From Gammaproteobacteria bacterium (GTDB taxonomy: Bacteria; Pseudomonadota; Gammaproteobacteria; CAISUE01): 5,006 nucleotides of DNA. The notes under the pieces are model-generated. The model was not told where the DNA came from, searched no databases, and saw only the letters and a program-made list of their open reading frames with translations. Below, in pieces: positions 1 through 5,006 of this stretch (positions within the stretch are counted from its first letter, which is position 1; every line of letters starts with the position of its first letter). A program made the position numbers and the translations under genes. Location: NCBI GenBank assembly GCA_947378515.1, contig CANCKG010000080.1:1-5006 (forward strand). The letters are read 5' to 3'.

Positions 1-1
1 A

Positions 2-568
2 GTAGAAACAACTTCGGCGTTGGTTAGTCAATCAGAAATCCCGCGTCATTTGCCGTCATTTGAGGCGGGAGTACGTAATGCCTTGCGTCGCAAACCACGG
101 GCTATTTTAGTGGGAGAGGCGCGTGATAAAGATACGATTTCAGCTGTCATTGAAGCGGCGGTAACCGGTCATCCTGTCTATACGACCTTGCATACCAATG
201 GCGTGGCTGAAACGATTCGACGGTTGGTTATGTCATTTCCACTAGAAGAGCGTAATGGTCGAACGATCGATATTATCGAGACGATCCGGGTTGCTATCTG
301 GCAGATTTTAGTGCCGAGTTTGGATGGTAAGCGGGTAGCTTTACGCGAATATTTAATTTTTGATGAACGGGTACGAGATGCTTTATTAGATACTCCGCCT
401 GAAATGGTTACGGCAAAAGTGCGCTCATTGTTAAAAACTTATGGTCAACGGATGGATATTGATGCCAAGCTAAAATTTGATCAAGGATTGATCGCCGAGC
501 GCGAATACAAAGTGATTATGCATATGGTGCGTAACTATGACCGAGATGCCGAAATAAGCATGCCATAA
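2..568 (+). CDS. dotB: Dot/Icm type IVB secretion ATPase DotB, C-terminal half (cut by window edge)
   Basis: The reading frame is open from the first complete codon at base 2 to the TAA at 566-568, giving 188 residues. The TTG at 20 is an internal Leu codon, not a start. The fragment has the second half of a PilT/GspE-type secretion ATPase core: the Walker B-type motif ILVGEARD at fragment residues 35-42 and the His box TTLHT at 61-65. The preceding SQSEIPRHLPSF and NALRRKP stretches and the ending (LKFDQG, EREYKVIMHMV) match DotB of Legionella and Coxiella as I remember it. The Walker A motif and N-terminal domain lie upstream of the window; the full protein is about 375 residues in Legionella. 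In the family DotB forms a cytoplasmic hexamer that docks on the Dot/Icm complex and powers effector export. In Legionella it closes the dotD-dotC-dotB cluster, so dotC is expected just upstream. No disabling change is visible. Confidence 0.93.
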   Translation, partial: VETTSALVSQSEIPRHLPSFEAGVRNALRRKPRAILVGEARDKDTISAVIEAAVTGHPVYTTLHTNGVAETIRRLVMSFPLEERNGRTIDIIETIRVAIWQILVPSLDGKRVALREYLIFDERVRDALLDTPPEMVTAKVRSLLKTYGQRMDIDAKLKFDQGLIAEREYKVIMHMVRNYDRDAEISMP

Positions 569-592
569 TCTAAAAAAAAGCGTGATTTTACC

Positions 593-616
593 GTAGGGGT
601 AGGGCTTGCTCTACCT
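593..616 (+). repeat. REP-like element: GTAG head followed by a hairpin
   Basis: The tetranucleotide GTAG at 593-596 is followed directly by an imperfect palindrome at 597-616. Its arms are GGGTAGGG (597-604) and CTCTACCT (609-616), with loop CTTG; the stem has 8 pairs, two of them G-T. A GTAG or GTGG tetranucleotide at the 5' base of a hairpin is the hallmark of REP elements mobilised by RAYT (TnpA-REP, IS200/IS605-like) transposases. No second inverted copy and no transposase gene are in the window, so the assignment rests on form alone. No T-run follows on the plus strand, so a role as dotB terminator is less likely but possible. Confidence 0.5.
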
Positions 617-654
617 ATCGAAATCGCGAGTGTTGGTGGTGCCATCGAGAGGGT

Positions 655-668
655 TTGTGGTACCACAA
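655..668. repeat. Perfect 14-base palindrome in the aspS leader
   Basis: TTGTGGTACCACAA is identical to its reverse complement. It sits 72 bases before the aspS start codon. It is followed directly by a smaller inverted repeat, GTGAT (669-673) and ATCAC (680-684), and then by CAGT/ACTG (689-692 and 699-702). It could be an operator-like protein site, part of a structured leader, or a remnant of the repeat that also holds the REP-like hairpin upstream. Which gene it would regulate is inference. Confidence 0.4.
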
Positions 669-740
669 GTGATCATTAAATCACCTGGCAGTCAATTAAC
701 TGTAAACCCAATTATTAACAATTATCAGAGTATATTTTTT

Positions 741-2540
741 ATGCGGACGTTTTATTGTGGGCAAATAACCGAACAACAATTAACCCAAACCGTGGAACTG
801 TGTGGTTGGGTGCATCGCCGTCGTGACCATGGTGGAGTGATTTTTGTCGATTTACGTGATCGTACTGGCTTAGTGCAAATTGTTTTTAATCCTGAGCAAG
901 CAGCCATGTTTGCGCTTGCTTCGGAATTGCGTCATGAATTTGTCATTGGTGTCAAAGGTGTGGTGCGCCTGCGACCCGATGGTACGCAAAACATGAATTT
1001 AGCCACGGGTTTGCTTGAAGTTGTTGCAACGAATTTACAATTATTTAACCGTAGTGAATCATTACCCTTTCAAATTGCTGAACATAGCACTGTATCGAGT
1101 GAAGAAGTGCGTTTGAAATACCGGTATCTGGATCTTCGACGACCCGAAGTGTATCAACGTTTTGCTTTTCGTTCCAAAGTCACGCAAGTGATGCGGCGTT
1201 ATTTTGATGATGCAGATTTTATGGATGTCGAAACACCGATGTTGACTAAAGCCACGCCTGAAGGGGCCCGTGATTATTTAGTGCCCAGTCGCGTTCATCC
1301 TGGTGAATTTTATGCGCTACCGCAATCGCCACAATTGTTTAAACAATTATTGATGATGGGCGGTTTTGATCGTTATTACCAAATCGTCAAATGCTTTCGT
1401 GATGAAGATTTGCGGGCCGATCGGCAACCTGAATTCACTCAATTAGATGTGGAAATGTCGTTTCAAAATGAAGCTCAAATTCAAGCGGTCTTAGAAACAT
1501 TGATTAAACAATTATTTCGTGAGTTATTAGCTGTTGAATTGCCAGCAATCTTGCCACAATTGACGTATGCGGAAGCGATGCGCCGTTTTGGTAGTGATAA
1601 ACCCGATTTGCGGATCCCGCTGGAATTGGTCGATGTCGCTGATTTATTGCGAACCGTCGAATTTAAAGTATTTGCGAGTCCTGCCAATGATCCAAATTGT
1701 CGCGTTGCGGCTTTACGCGTTCCTAAGGGCAGTGACTTATCGCGTAAACAAATCGATGACTATACCCAGTATGTCAGTATTTTTGGTGCCAAGGGCTTAG
1801 CCTATATCAAAGTCAATGAGTTGGGCGCAGGCATGGCAGGCTTACAATCGCCAATTGTAAAGTTTTTACCGCAAGACGTTATTCAAGCCATTTTGCAACG
1901 CGTTAAAGCAGAAAATGGTGATGTGATTTTCTTTGGTGCCGATAGCGCGAAAGTCGTCAACGATGCCTTAGGCGCTTTGCGGATTAAAATCGGTCATGAT
2001 TTGCAGTTGTTGACCGGTGAATGGGCTGCTCTGTGGGTGATCGATTTTCCGATGTTTGATTTTGATGCCGTCAATCAGCGTTGGACCGCGTTACATCATC
2101 CCTTTACCGCACCGGCTGTCGAAGATATTGCCGCGTTGAATGCCAATCCGGGAACTTGTATTTCACGAGCGTATGATTTTGTGTTAAATGGTGTCGAAGT
2201 CGGTGGTGGGTCGATCCGAATTCATGATGCTCAGTTACAAAGTGCGGTGTTTGCCTTATTGGGCATCAGTGAATCGGACGCTAATGCCAAATTTGGCTTT
2301 TTATTGGCTGCGTTGAAATTAGGCTGTCCACCGCACGGCGGTTTTGCGCTTGGCTTAGACCGCTTAGTAATGTTAATGACCGGCGCCAGTTCGATTCGCG
2401 AAGTCATTGCATTCCCCAAAACCCAATCGGCCAGTTGTCCTTTGACCAGCGCGCCTTCGATGGTCGATGCGGCGCAATTGCGTGAATTAGCCATTAGCGT
2501 GAAAACGAAAATGGTTGCTAAGGAGACGAATCATGGATAA
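741..2540 (+). CDS. aspS: Aspartyl-tRNA synthetase, bacterial type, probably non-discriminating (Asp/Asn)
   Basis: This class II aminoacyl-tRNA synthetase attaches aspartate to tRNA in the cytoplasm. Starting at ATG 741 it has 599 residues, close to the 590 of E. coli, and begins MRTFYCGQ like its relatives. The frame stays open back to TTG 606, but those 45 extra codons have no counterpart in the family. The N-terminal OB-fold anticodon-binding domain covers roughly residues 1-105. The catalytic domain has [19 protein letters not shown] from 164, motif 2 with [16 protein letters not shown] from 219 (Arg220 is the motif-2 arginine), and motif 3 with GLDR at 538-541. A bacterial GAD-type insertion lies at about 285-420. 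His30 (in RRRDHGG) and Gly81 (in RPDG) match the pair linked to relaxed tRNA specificity in Pseudomonas aeruginosa; E. coli has Leu and Lys there. The ribosome-binding site is weak (AGAG, 727-730). The 3' end overlaps the next gene by 8 bases. Confidence 0.97.
   Translation: MRTFYCGQITEQQLTQTVELCGWVHRRRDHGGVIFVDLRDRTGLVQIVFNPEQAAMFALASELRHEFVIGVKGVVRLRPDGTQNMNLATGLLEVVATNLQLFNRSESLPFQIAEHSTVSSEEVRLKYRYLDLRRPEVYQRFAFRSKVTQVMRRYFDDADFMDVETPMLTKATPEGARDYLVPSRVHPGEFYALPQSPQLFKQLLMMGGFDRYYQIVKCFRDEDLRADRQPEFTQLDVEMSFQNEAQIQAVLETLIKQLFRELLAVELPAILPQLTYAEAMRRFGSDKPDLRIPLELVDVADLLRTVEFKVFASPANDPNCRVAALRVPKGSDLSRKQIDDYTQYVSIFGAKGLAYIKVNELGAGMAGLQSPIVKFLPQDVIQAILQRVKAENGDVIFFGADSAKVVNDALGALRIKIGHDLQLLTGEWAALWVIDFPMFDFDAVNQRWTALHHPFTAPAVEDIAALNANPGTCISRAYDFVLNGVEVGGGSIRIHDAQLQSAVFALLGISESDANAKFGFLLAALKLGCPPHGGFALGLDRLVMLMTGASSIREVIAFPKTQSASCPLTSAPSMVDAAQLRELAISVKTKMVAKETNHG
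2519..2525 (+). promoter_or_regulatory. Strong ribosome-binding site that fixes the start of the Trm112-like gene
   Basis: TAAGGAG lies inside the last codons of aspS, 7 bases before ATG 2533. It decides for ATG 2533 over the in-frame TTG at 2515, which has no such site. It also implies that ribosomes finishing aspS can re-initiate on the downstream gene. Confidence 0.8.
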
Positions 2541-2721
2541 AGCATTGTTAGCAATTTTAGTGTGTCCTGTCTGCAAAGGGGCTTTGCATTATGACGATGC
2601 TGCTCAAGAATTGATTTGCAAAGTCGAAGGCTTAGCGTATCCCATTCGCGATGACATCCCGGTGATGCTCGCCGAAGAAGCACGAGTCATGACGCTCAAC
2701 GAAGTTGAGGCATTAAAATAA
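2533..2721 (+). CDS. ycaR: Trm112-like zinc-finger protein, YcaR/UPF0434 family
   Basis: The product has 62 residues, against 60 for E. coli YcaR. It matches that family along its length: MDxxLL start, CPVCKG at residues 11-16, QELICK at 25-30, then [12 protein letters not shown] and EARVMT. Cys11, Cys14 and Cys29 form the reduced zinc-finger-like fold of small Trm112-like proteins. In eukaryotes and archaea, Trm112 is the stabilising partner of several RNA- and protein-modifying methyltransferases; the role of the bacterial family is not well settled, so no exact function is claimed. The gene overlaps the end of aspS by 8 bases (ATGGATAA) and has a strong ribosome-binding site, so it is probably co-transcribed and translationally coupled with aspS. 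In E. coli ycaR sits between lpxK and kdsB, so this aspS pairing is a different context. The symbol is by family resemblance. Confidence 0.9.
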   Translation: MDKALLAILVCPVCKGALHYDDAAQELICKVEGLAYPIRDDIPVMLAEEARVMTLNEVEALK

Positions 2722-2730
2722 TGAAATCGT

Positions 2731-2751
2731 GGACCGTTAATCCAACGGTCC
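2731..2751. terminator. Hairpin terminator after the aspS-ycaR pair, possibly bidirectional
   Basis: GGACCGTT (2731-2738) and AACGGTCC (2744-2751) form a perfect 8-pair stem with loop AATCC, starting 10 bases after the ycaR stop. TGTTTCTT follows on the plus strand, a modest T-rich tract. On the minus strand the same stem is followed by ACGATTTCATTATTTT, also only weakly T-rich. The stop codon of the fic remnant lies within the hairpin, so the structure may once have served both convergent genes. Confidence 0.55.
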
Positions 2752-2904
2752 TGTTTCTTCACTTAAGATATCAATGTATTTCTGATAAACATACACTTTA
2801 TTGCGTGTTTTACCAGTTGTTTCTTTGACGACACCCAGTTCTACTAAATGGTGCAATGCCTTATTCGTTGTTGGTAAAGTAATTTTTTCGTATCCATTCA
2901 GCAC
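2737..2904 (-). pseudogene. Fic-family protein, C-terminal remnant (55 codons)
   Basis: Reading from 2904 down to the TAA at 2739-2737 gives a 55-residue piece. It contains LPTTNKALHHLVELGVVKE (residues 10-28), TGKTRNKVYVY (30-40) and IDILSEETGPLD at the end. This is the C-terminal winged-helix tail typical of Fic-domain proteins (AMPylases), where forms such as PTA-x-KAL, VELGILKE, TGxxRNRVYVY and YLxIL are usual. The catalytic Fic core with HPFxxGNGR, about 300 residues, is absent. An in-frame TAG (2907-2905) lies immediately before, where the sequence changes to GC-rich palindromes, so the gene was cut here. GTG 2904 could formally act as a start, but I see no ribosome-binding site in front of it. 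I infer a non-functional remnant. The family assignment comes from remembered consensus and is fairly secure for a short piece. Confidence 0.72.
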
Positions 2905-2908
2905 CTAC

Positions 2909-2925
2909 GCGCGGGGAACCCGCGC
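2909..2925. repeat. GC-only hairpin, first of two in the palindrome segment
   Basis: GCGCGGG (2909-2915) and CCCGCGC (2919-2925) form a perfect 7-pair stem of G-C pairs only, with loop GAA. CTAC (2905-2908) lies directly before it, so the minus strand reads hairpin then GTAG. That is the opposite order from a classical REP element. Base composition differs sharply from the AT-rich flanks. Confidence 0.6.
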
Positions 2926-2934
2926 TAATGCAGG

Positions 2935-2966
2935 TTAAGGGGGAGAATCGCGGTTCTCCCCCTTAA
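2935..2966. repeat. Long perfect hairpin, second in the palindrome segment
   Basis: TTAAGGGGGAGAA (2935-2947) and TTCTCCCCCTTAA (2954-2966) form a perfect 13-pair stem with loop TCGCGG. The bases after it (AATCCCCCATCGCG, 2967-2980) repeat parts of the stem and loop: a C-run and ATCGCG. No T-run follows on either strand, so it is not an ordinary terminator. Together with the GC-only hairpin it looks like an intergenic palindromic repeat element. Confidence 0.65.
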
Positions 2967-3067
2967 AATCCCCCATCGCGTAAGGAGCCACTAGCAAGCT
3001 TCTACGTAAAATGTAGTAAATGTGCTGAATAGATACAAAAATCTTAGCTTATTGCACTATTCAGCAC
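2967..3067. other. Non-coding filler between the hairpins and the truncated MFS gene
   Basis: After the second hairpin this stretch shows no credible gene on either strand. It holds CTAC (3002-3005) and GTAG (3013-3016) as a weak 4-pair stem, then the inverted and direct ATTCAGCAC copies. The plus-strand frame of the MFS remnant first opens after the TGA at 3026-3028. Confidence 0.5.
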
Positions 3068-4012
3068 TTAATCAAAACAGCTCTAGTATTAGCGGTCTTA
3101 AGCTTGTGCCTCTGCGCGATCAACGGTGGTTTTATATGGTTAAGCTTATGGCGTTTTATGGCAGGGGTAACTGGTGCGATATTGATCGTCCTTACGCCAG
3201 CGGCGACCTTAAAGCAGGTTCCTGCCCATTACAAAGGACGGGCAGCAGGAATTCTTTTCACCGGGATCGGCTTAGGTATTATCGCCTCTGGCCTCATTTT
3301 TCCGCTCTTTGCTAAGCACTCGATCGCGTCTTCCTGGTTAATCGCAGCGTTAATAGCCTTCTTACTCAGTTGCTTCGTTTGGCCCACGTTTAACACAACT
3401 TTAGCCATCACTGCCTTAATCGATCCTACACCTGCACCCGCAGTTAGGTTACCAAAAATCAACATAACGCTCACCCTCATGTCGGTGGCGTATCTTTTGT
3501 ATGGTATCGGGATGGTGCCACACACCCTCTACTTAGTCAGCTATATGCAAAGCACCTACCACCTTAGTCTGGCAACCAGCGGTTTATTTTGGGCTTTATT
3601 TGGTCTTGGCGCTACCACTGGACCCATTTGTACAGGCTTAGTAGCCGATAAAATAGGCACGCATAAAAGTTTAGCCCTGTGCTTTGCACTCGCGACAGTG
3701 CTACTATTTATTACCTTATTTACGCCATCGTTAACGCTATGCCTATTTACCACGTTTCTCATGGGTATGCTATTTCCGGCTATTCCAAGCTTACTATCCT
3801 CGAGAATTTTAGAATTAACCCCCCTCAAAGACCACCCCCTTTTTTTGGGCCGCAGTGCGCTATACTGCGCTATCAGCCAAGCCATTGCCGCTTATTTGAT
3901 GGCTTACCTGTTGCCATTTGCCAATGCTTATTTCTACTGCTTTTTAATCGCCAGCGGGGCTTTTTTACTCGGTTCATTAACGATTTATTGTAGTGGCATC
4001 AAGCTTAGTTAA
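3068..4012 (+). pseudogene. MFS transporter, YbfB/YjiJ-like, 5'-truncated
   Basis: Recognisable sequence starts near 3068 (LIKTALVLAVLSLCLCA) and runs to TAA 4010-4012, about 314 residues. The family usually has about 390 residues and 12 membrane helices. I count about ten here: the TM3 region (3074-3120), TM4 around WRFMAGVTGAILIV, TM5 GILFTGIGLGIIASG, TM6 WLIAALIAFLL, a linker near 3425-3450, and six C-terminal helices. A second-half motif-A relative, GLVADKIGTHK, lies near 3636-3668. TM1, TM2 and the first motif A are missing. Upstream the frame runs into the repeats and a TGA at 3026-3028, with no ATG in frame. The first alternative start is TTG 3104, inside TM3, without a ribosome-binding site. 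I infer a gene that lost its 5' end to the rearrangement. The remaining body has no internal stop or frameshift, so the event may be recent. The transported substrate is unknown. Confidence 0.75.
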
Positions 4013-4045
4013 GAAAGTCTTCCGTGAAGTAGGTGAACGATCATG

Positions 4046-4945
4046 TTAGACACCGACTTTGACATTCAAAAATTGAGCTAATCGAGCATTTTGTACGTTA
4101 TCAAAATAATCAGGCCGATCAGTAAAATACGGCAGTGTGACTTGATAAATACGTCGATTAATCGGGGTATTTAATTCCGGATGATGCTTGATAATCACTT
4201 GCCAATGGGTATCGGGGTGGGCTTTAAGTTGAAGGATAGCTTCGCTAATTGCGGCCATAAAGGCTTTTGAGGTGGGTGCTTGAACAGCGATTTTTTTAGC
4301 CACGAAAATCAATTCAGCATACGGCGGCACGCCATTTTGTTCAGGATAAAACACTGTTACGGGAAAATGCTGTTGCTGTAATTCGACTAATTCAACATTA
4401 CGCATGGCCCCACTGATCGCCGCGACCCGATGGGCTAACAAAGCCGGATTCAAATTATAATGGACATTCAATAATTGTACCGAATCAAGCGGCATGTGAT
4501 GATAGGCTAGCATTGCGTTTATCATTAAACTATCGACCACCCCACTACTGTACCCAATAGTTTTATGATTTAAATCGCTAAATTTCTGGATATCTTGCGA
4601 TTTATCGGCAATGACGCAAGCTAAGGGTTGATCGATCAAAGTACCAATCCACGCTACGGGTAAACCACGCGCTTGCATCAATAACCAACTGGGTTGATAA
4701 CTAAGCGCAATATCGACCTTAGCCACGGCAACCATTTTTAAAGGATCACTGGCATCAGAGGGATTGATCAAGGTCACGTTTAAACCGTGCTTGGCAAAGA
4801 TACCCGTATCAAGGGCTAAGAACAGCGGCGCTTGATTAGGATTTGGCAACCAATCGAGCATCACGGTGATGGGCGTCAAAGCATGCACCGTGATACTCAA
4901 CGATAAAACGATACAACCGAATAATCCATTTTTTAACATAACCAT
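4046..4945 (-). CDS. Exported substrate-binding protein, ThiY/NMT1 family (ABC uptake, probably a thiamine-pyrimidine precursor)
   Basis: The product has 299 residues, the usual size for ABC periplasmic binding proteins. Residues 1-22 form a signal peptide: Lys5, a hydrophobic stretch at 8-20 and a likely signal peptidase I site after VHA (22). The mature part has the NMT1/THI5-like layout: ITVMLDWLPNPNQAPLFLA (26-44), then GIFAKHGLNV (48-57), a DPLKMVAVAKVDIALSY stretch (67-83), and IGYSSGVVD (130-138). ThiY-type relatives bind formylaminopyrimidine or similar precursors of the thiamine pyrimidine and deliver them to an inner-membrane permease. The ligand here is inferred; related binding proteins take up sulfonates or other compounds. 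No permease or ATPase is in the window; they may lie beyond the right edge or elsewhere. The gene is convergent with the MFS remnant, 33 bases apart. ATG 4945 is chosen; ATG 4939, two codons in, is equally possible because neither has a strong ribosome-binding site. Confidence 0.85.
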   Translation of the reverse strand: MVMLKNGLFGCIVLSLSITVHALTPITVMLDWLPNPNQAPLFLALDTGIFAKHGLNVTLINPSDASDPLKMVAVAKVDIALSYQPSWLLMQARGLPVAWIGTLIDQPLACVIADKSQDIQKFSDLNHKTIGYSSGVVDSLMINAMLAYHHMPLDSVQLLNVHYNLNPALLAHRVAAISGAMRNVELVELQQQHFPVTVFYPEQNGVPPYAELIFVAKKIAVQAPTSKAFMAAISEAILQLKAHPDTHWQVIIKHHPELNTPINRRIYQVTLPYFTDRPDYFDNVQNARLAQFLNVKVGV

Positions 4946-4981
4946 AATAAAGCTAACTCATTTGTGTGAATCAACCGCAAG

Positions 4982-5004
4982 GGCGAATCATTTTATCATA
5001 CGCC
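4982..5004. repeat. Imperfect inverted repeat upstream of the substrate-binding protein gene
   Basis: GGCGAATCAT (4982-4991) and ATCATACGCC (4995-5004) pair at 8 of 10 positions around TTT. On the minus strand it lies 36 bases ahead of ATG 4945 and contains TATGAT, a possible -10 box whose -35 region would fall outside the window. It could be an operator, a promoter region or the end of an upstream gene. Confidence 0.3.
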
Positions 5005-5006
5005 AA

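Larger units (their letters stand above)
2885..3041. repeat. Inverted repeat bracketing the palindrome segment (arms 2885-2904 and 3022-3041)
   Basis: The reverse complement of 2885-2904 and the plus strand at 3022-3041 agree at 18 of 20 bases; the shared core is GTGCTGAAT, then GATAC, then AAAA. Weaker agreement continues for about 10 bases further outward. The left arm is coding sequence of the fic remnant (residues VLNGYEK). The right arm is therefore either a diverged second piece of the same gene in opposite orientation, or the pair are terminal repeats of a small non-autonomous element about 157 bases long. I see no target duplication just outside the arms. Confidence 0.6.
2896..3067. 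repeat. Three copies of the 9-mer ATTCAGCAC at both junctions
   Basis: ATTCAGCAC occurs in direct orientation at 2896-2904, where the fic remnant breaks off, and at 3059-3067, just before the recognisable MFS sequence. It occurs inverted at 3022-3030. The last two copies extend to an 11-base perfect inverted pair, GTGCTGAATAG (3022-3032) and CTATTCAGCAC (3057-3067), around a 24-base loop. Three copies within 172 bases are far beyond chance, so they mark recombination or element ends. Confidence 0.65.

Noticed and set aside
606..740. N-terminal extension of AspRS from TTG 606 (45 extra residues).
   Set aside because: The family starts at MR-x-YCGQ, matching ATG 741. The extension runs through the REP-like hairpin and palindrome and is an open frame by chance.
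2231..2494. Minus-strand frame of 87 codons inside aspS, and similar ones at 1481-1687, 3229-3525 and 3556-3885.
   Set aside because: They lie opposite clearly coding genes, have no recognisable domains and follow the codon structure of the real strand.
2515..2532. TTG 2515 as start of the Trm112-like gene.
   Set aside because: Family members begin at MD-x-x-LL, and TAAGGAG lies 7 bases before ATG 2533; the six extra codons are aspS sequence in another frame.
2896..3067. CRISPR-like array, because of the repeated 9-mer.
   Set aside because: The copies are only 9 bases, of mixed orientation and unequal spacing; no repeat-spacer pattern exists.
3022..3315. A 97-codon plus-strand frame starting at GTG 3022.
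   Set aside because: It runs out of frame through the MFS sequence and resembles no protein. Its first codons (VLNRYKNLSL) echo the fic remnant only because of the inverted repeat.
4013..4045. Terminator between the convergent MFS remnant and the substrate-binding protein gene.
   Set aside because: Only a 4-pair stem (CTTC/GAAG near 4018-4028) without a T-run is present.
4906..4917. Possible lipoprotein signal (LFGC) in the substrate-binding protein.
   Set aside because: Phe is unusual at that lipobox position and most of the hydrophobic stretch follows the Cys. VHA at residue 22 is a better signal peptidase I site.
4946..5006. Thiamine pyrophosphate riboswitch ahead of the ThiY-like gene.
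   Set aside because: The conserved CTGAGA and other THI-box core bases are absent in the 61 bases available; an element further upstream would be outside the window.
4971..5006. End of another minus-strand gene (11 codons, LAYDKMIRPCG, then TGA).
   Set aside because: Too short to recognise, and equally explained as an upstream regulatory region with an imperfect inverted repeat.

Overview
The window looks like chromosomal DNA of a gammaproteobacterium of the order Legionellales (Legionella/Coxiella/Rickettsiella relatives). The main reason is the gene cut by the left edge: it is the C-terminal half of DotB, the ATPase of the Dot/Icm type IVB secretion system that these intracellular bacteria use to deliver effectors into host cells. 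The moderate, slightly AT-rich composition and the aspartyl-tRNA synthetase sequence agree. Genus cannot be fixed by eye.

Layout. (1) 2-568: dotB, 3' part, plus strand. (2) 569-740: a 172-base spacer with a REP-like GTAG-plus-hairpin element and a perfect 14-base palindrome in the leader of the next gene. (3) 741-2540: intact aspS, of the bacterial GAD-containing type. It carries the His/Gly pair associated with non-discriminating enzymes, which charge both tRNA-Asp and tRNA-Asn. (4) 2533-2721: a small Trm112-like zinc-finger protein (YcaR/UPF0434 family) overlapping the aspS stop by 8 bases with a strong ribosome-binding site, so the two form a translationally coupled pair. A hairpin terminator follows.

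(5) 2737-4012 is a decayed and rearranged stretch. A 55-codon C-terminal remnant of a Fic-family gene lies on the minus strand (2737-2904). It ends abruptly at a 163-base segment (2905-3067) holding two strong perfect hairpins and bracketed by copies of the 9-mer ATTCAGCAC. One of those copies is part of a longer inverted repeat with the fic remnant. Directly after it begins a 5'-truncated MFS transporter (YbfB/YjiJ-like) without its first two membrane segments or a credible start codon. The junction between two broken genes and the repeat-rich filler is the most unusual part of the window.

(6) 4046-4945: on the minus strand, convergent with the MFS remnant, an intact exported substrate-binding protein of the ThiY/NMT1 family, probably for a thiamine-pyrimidine precursor. 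Its ABC permease and ATPase are not in the window. The last 61 bases hold only its short upstream region.

The genes do not form one pathway: secretion, translation, a truncated transporter and nutrient uptake sit side by side. I see no CRISPR array, tRNA or rRNA gene, intact transposase, or clear new multi-gene system. The best leads are the small palindromic repeats and the junction they occupy.
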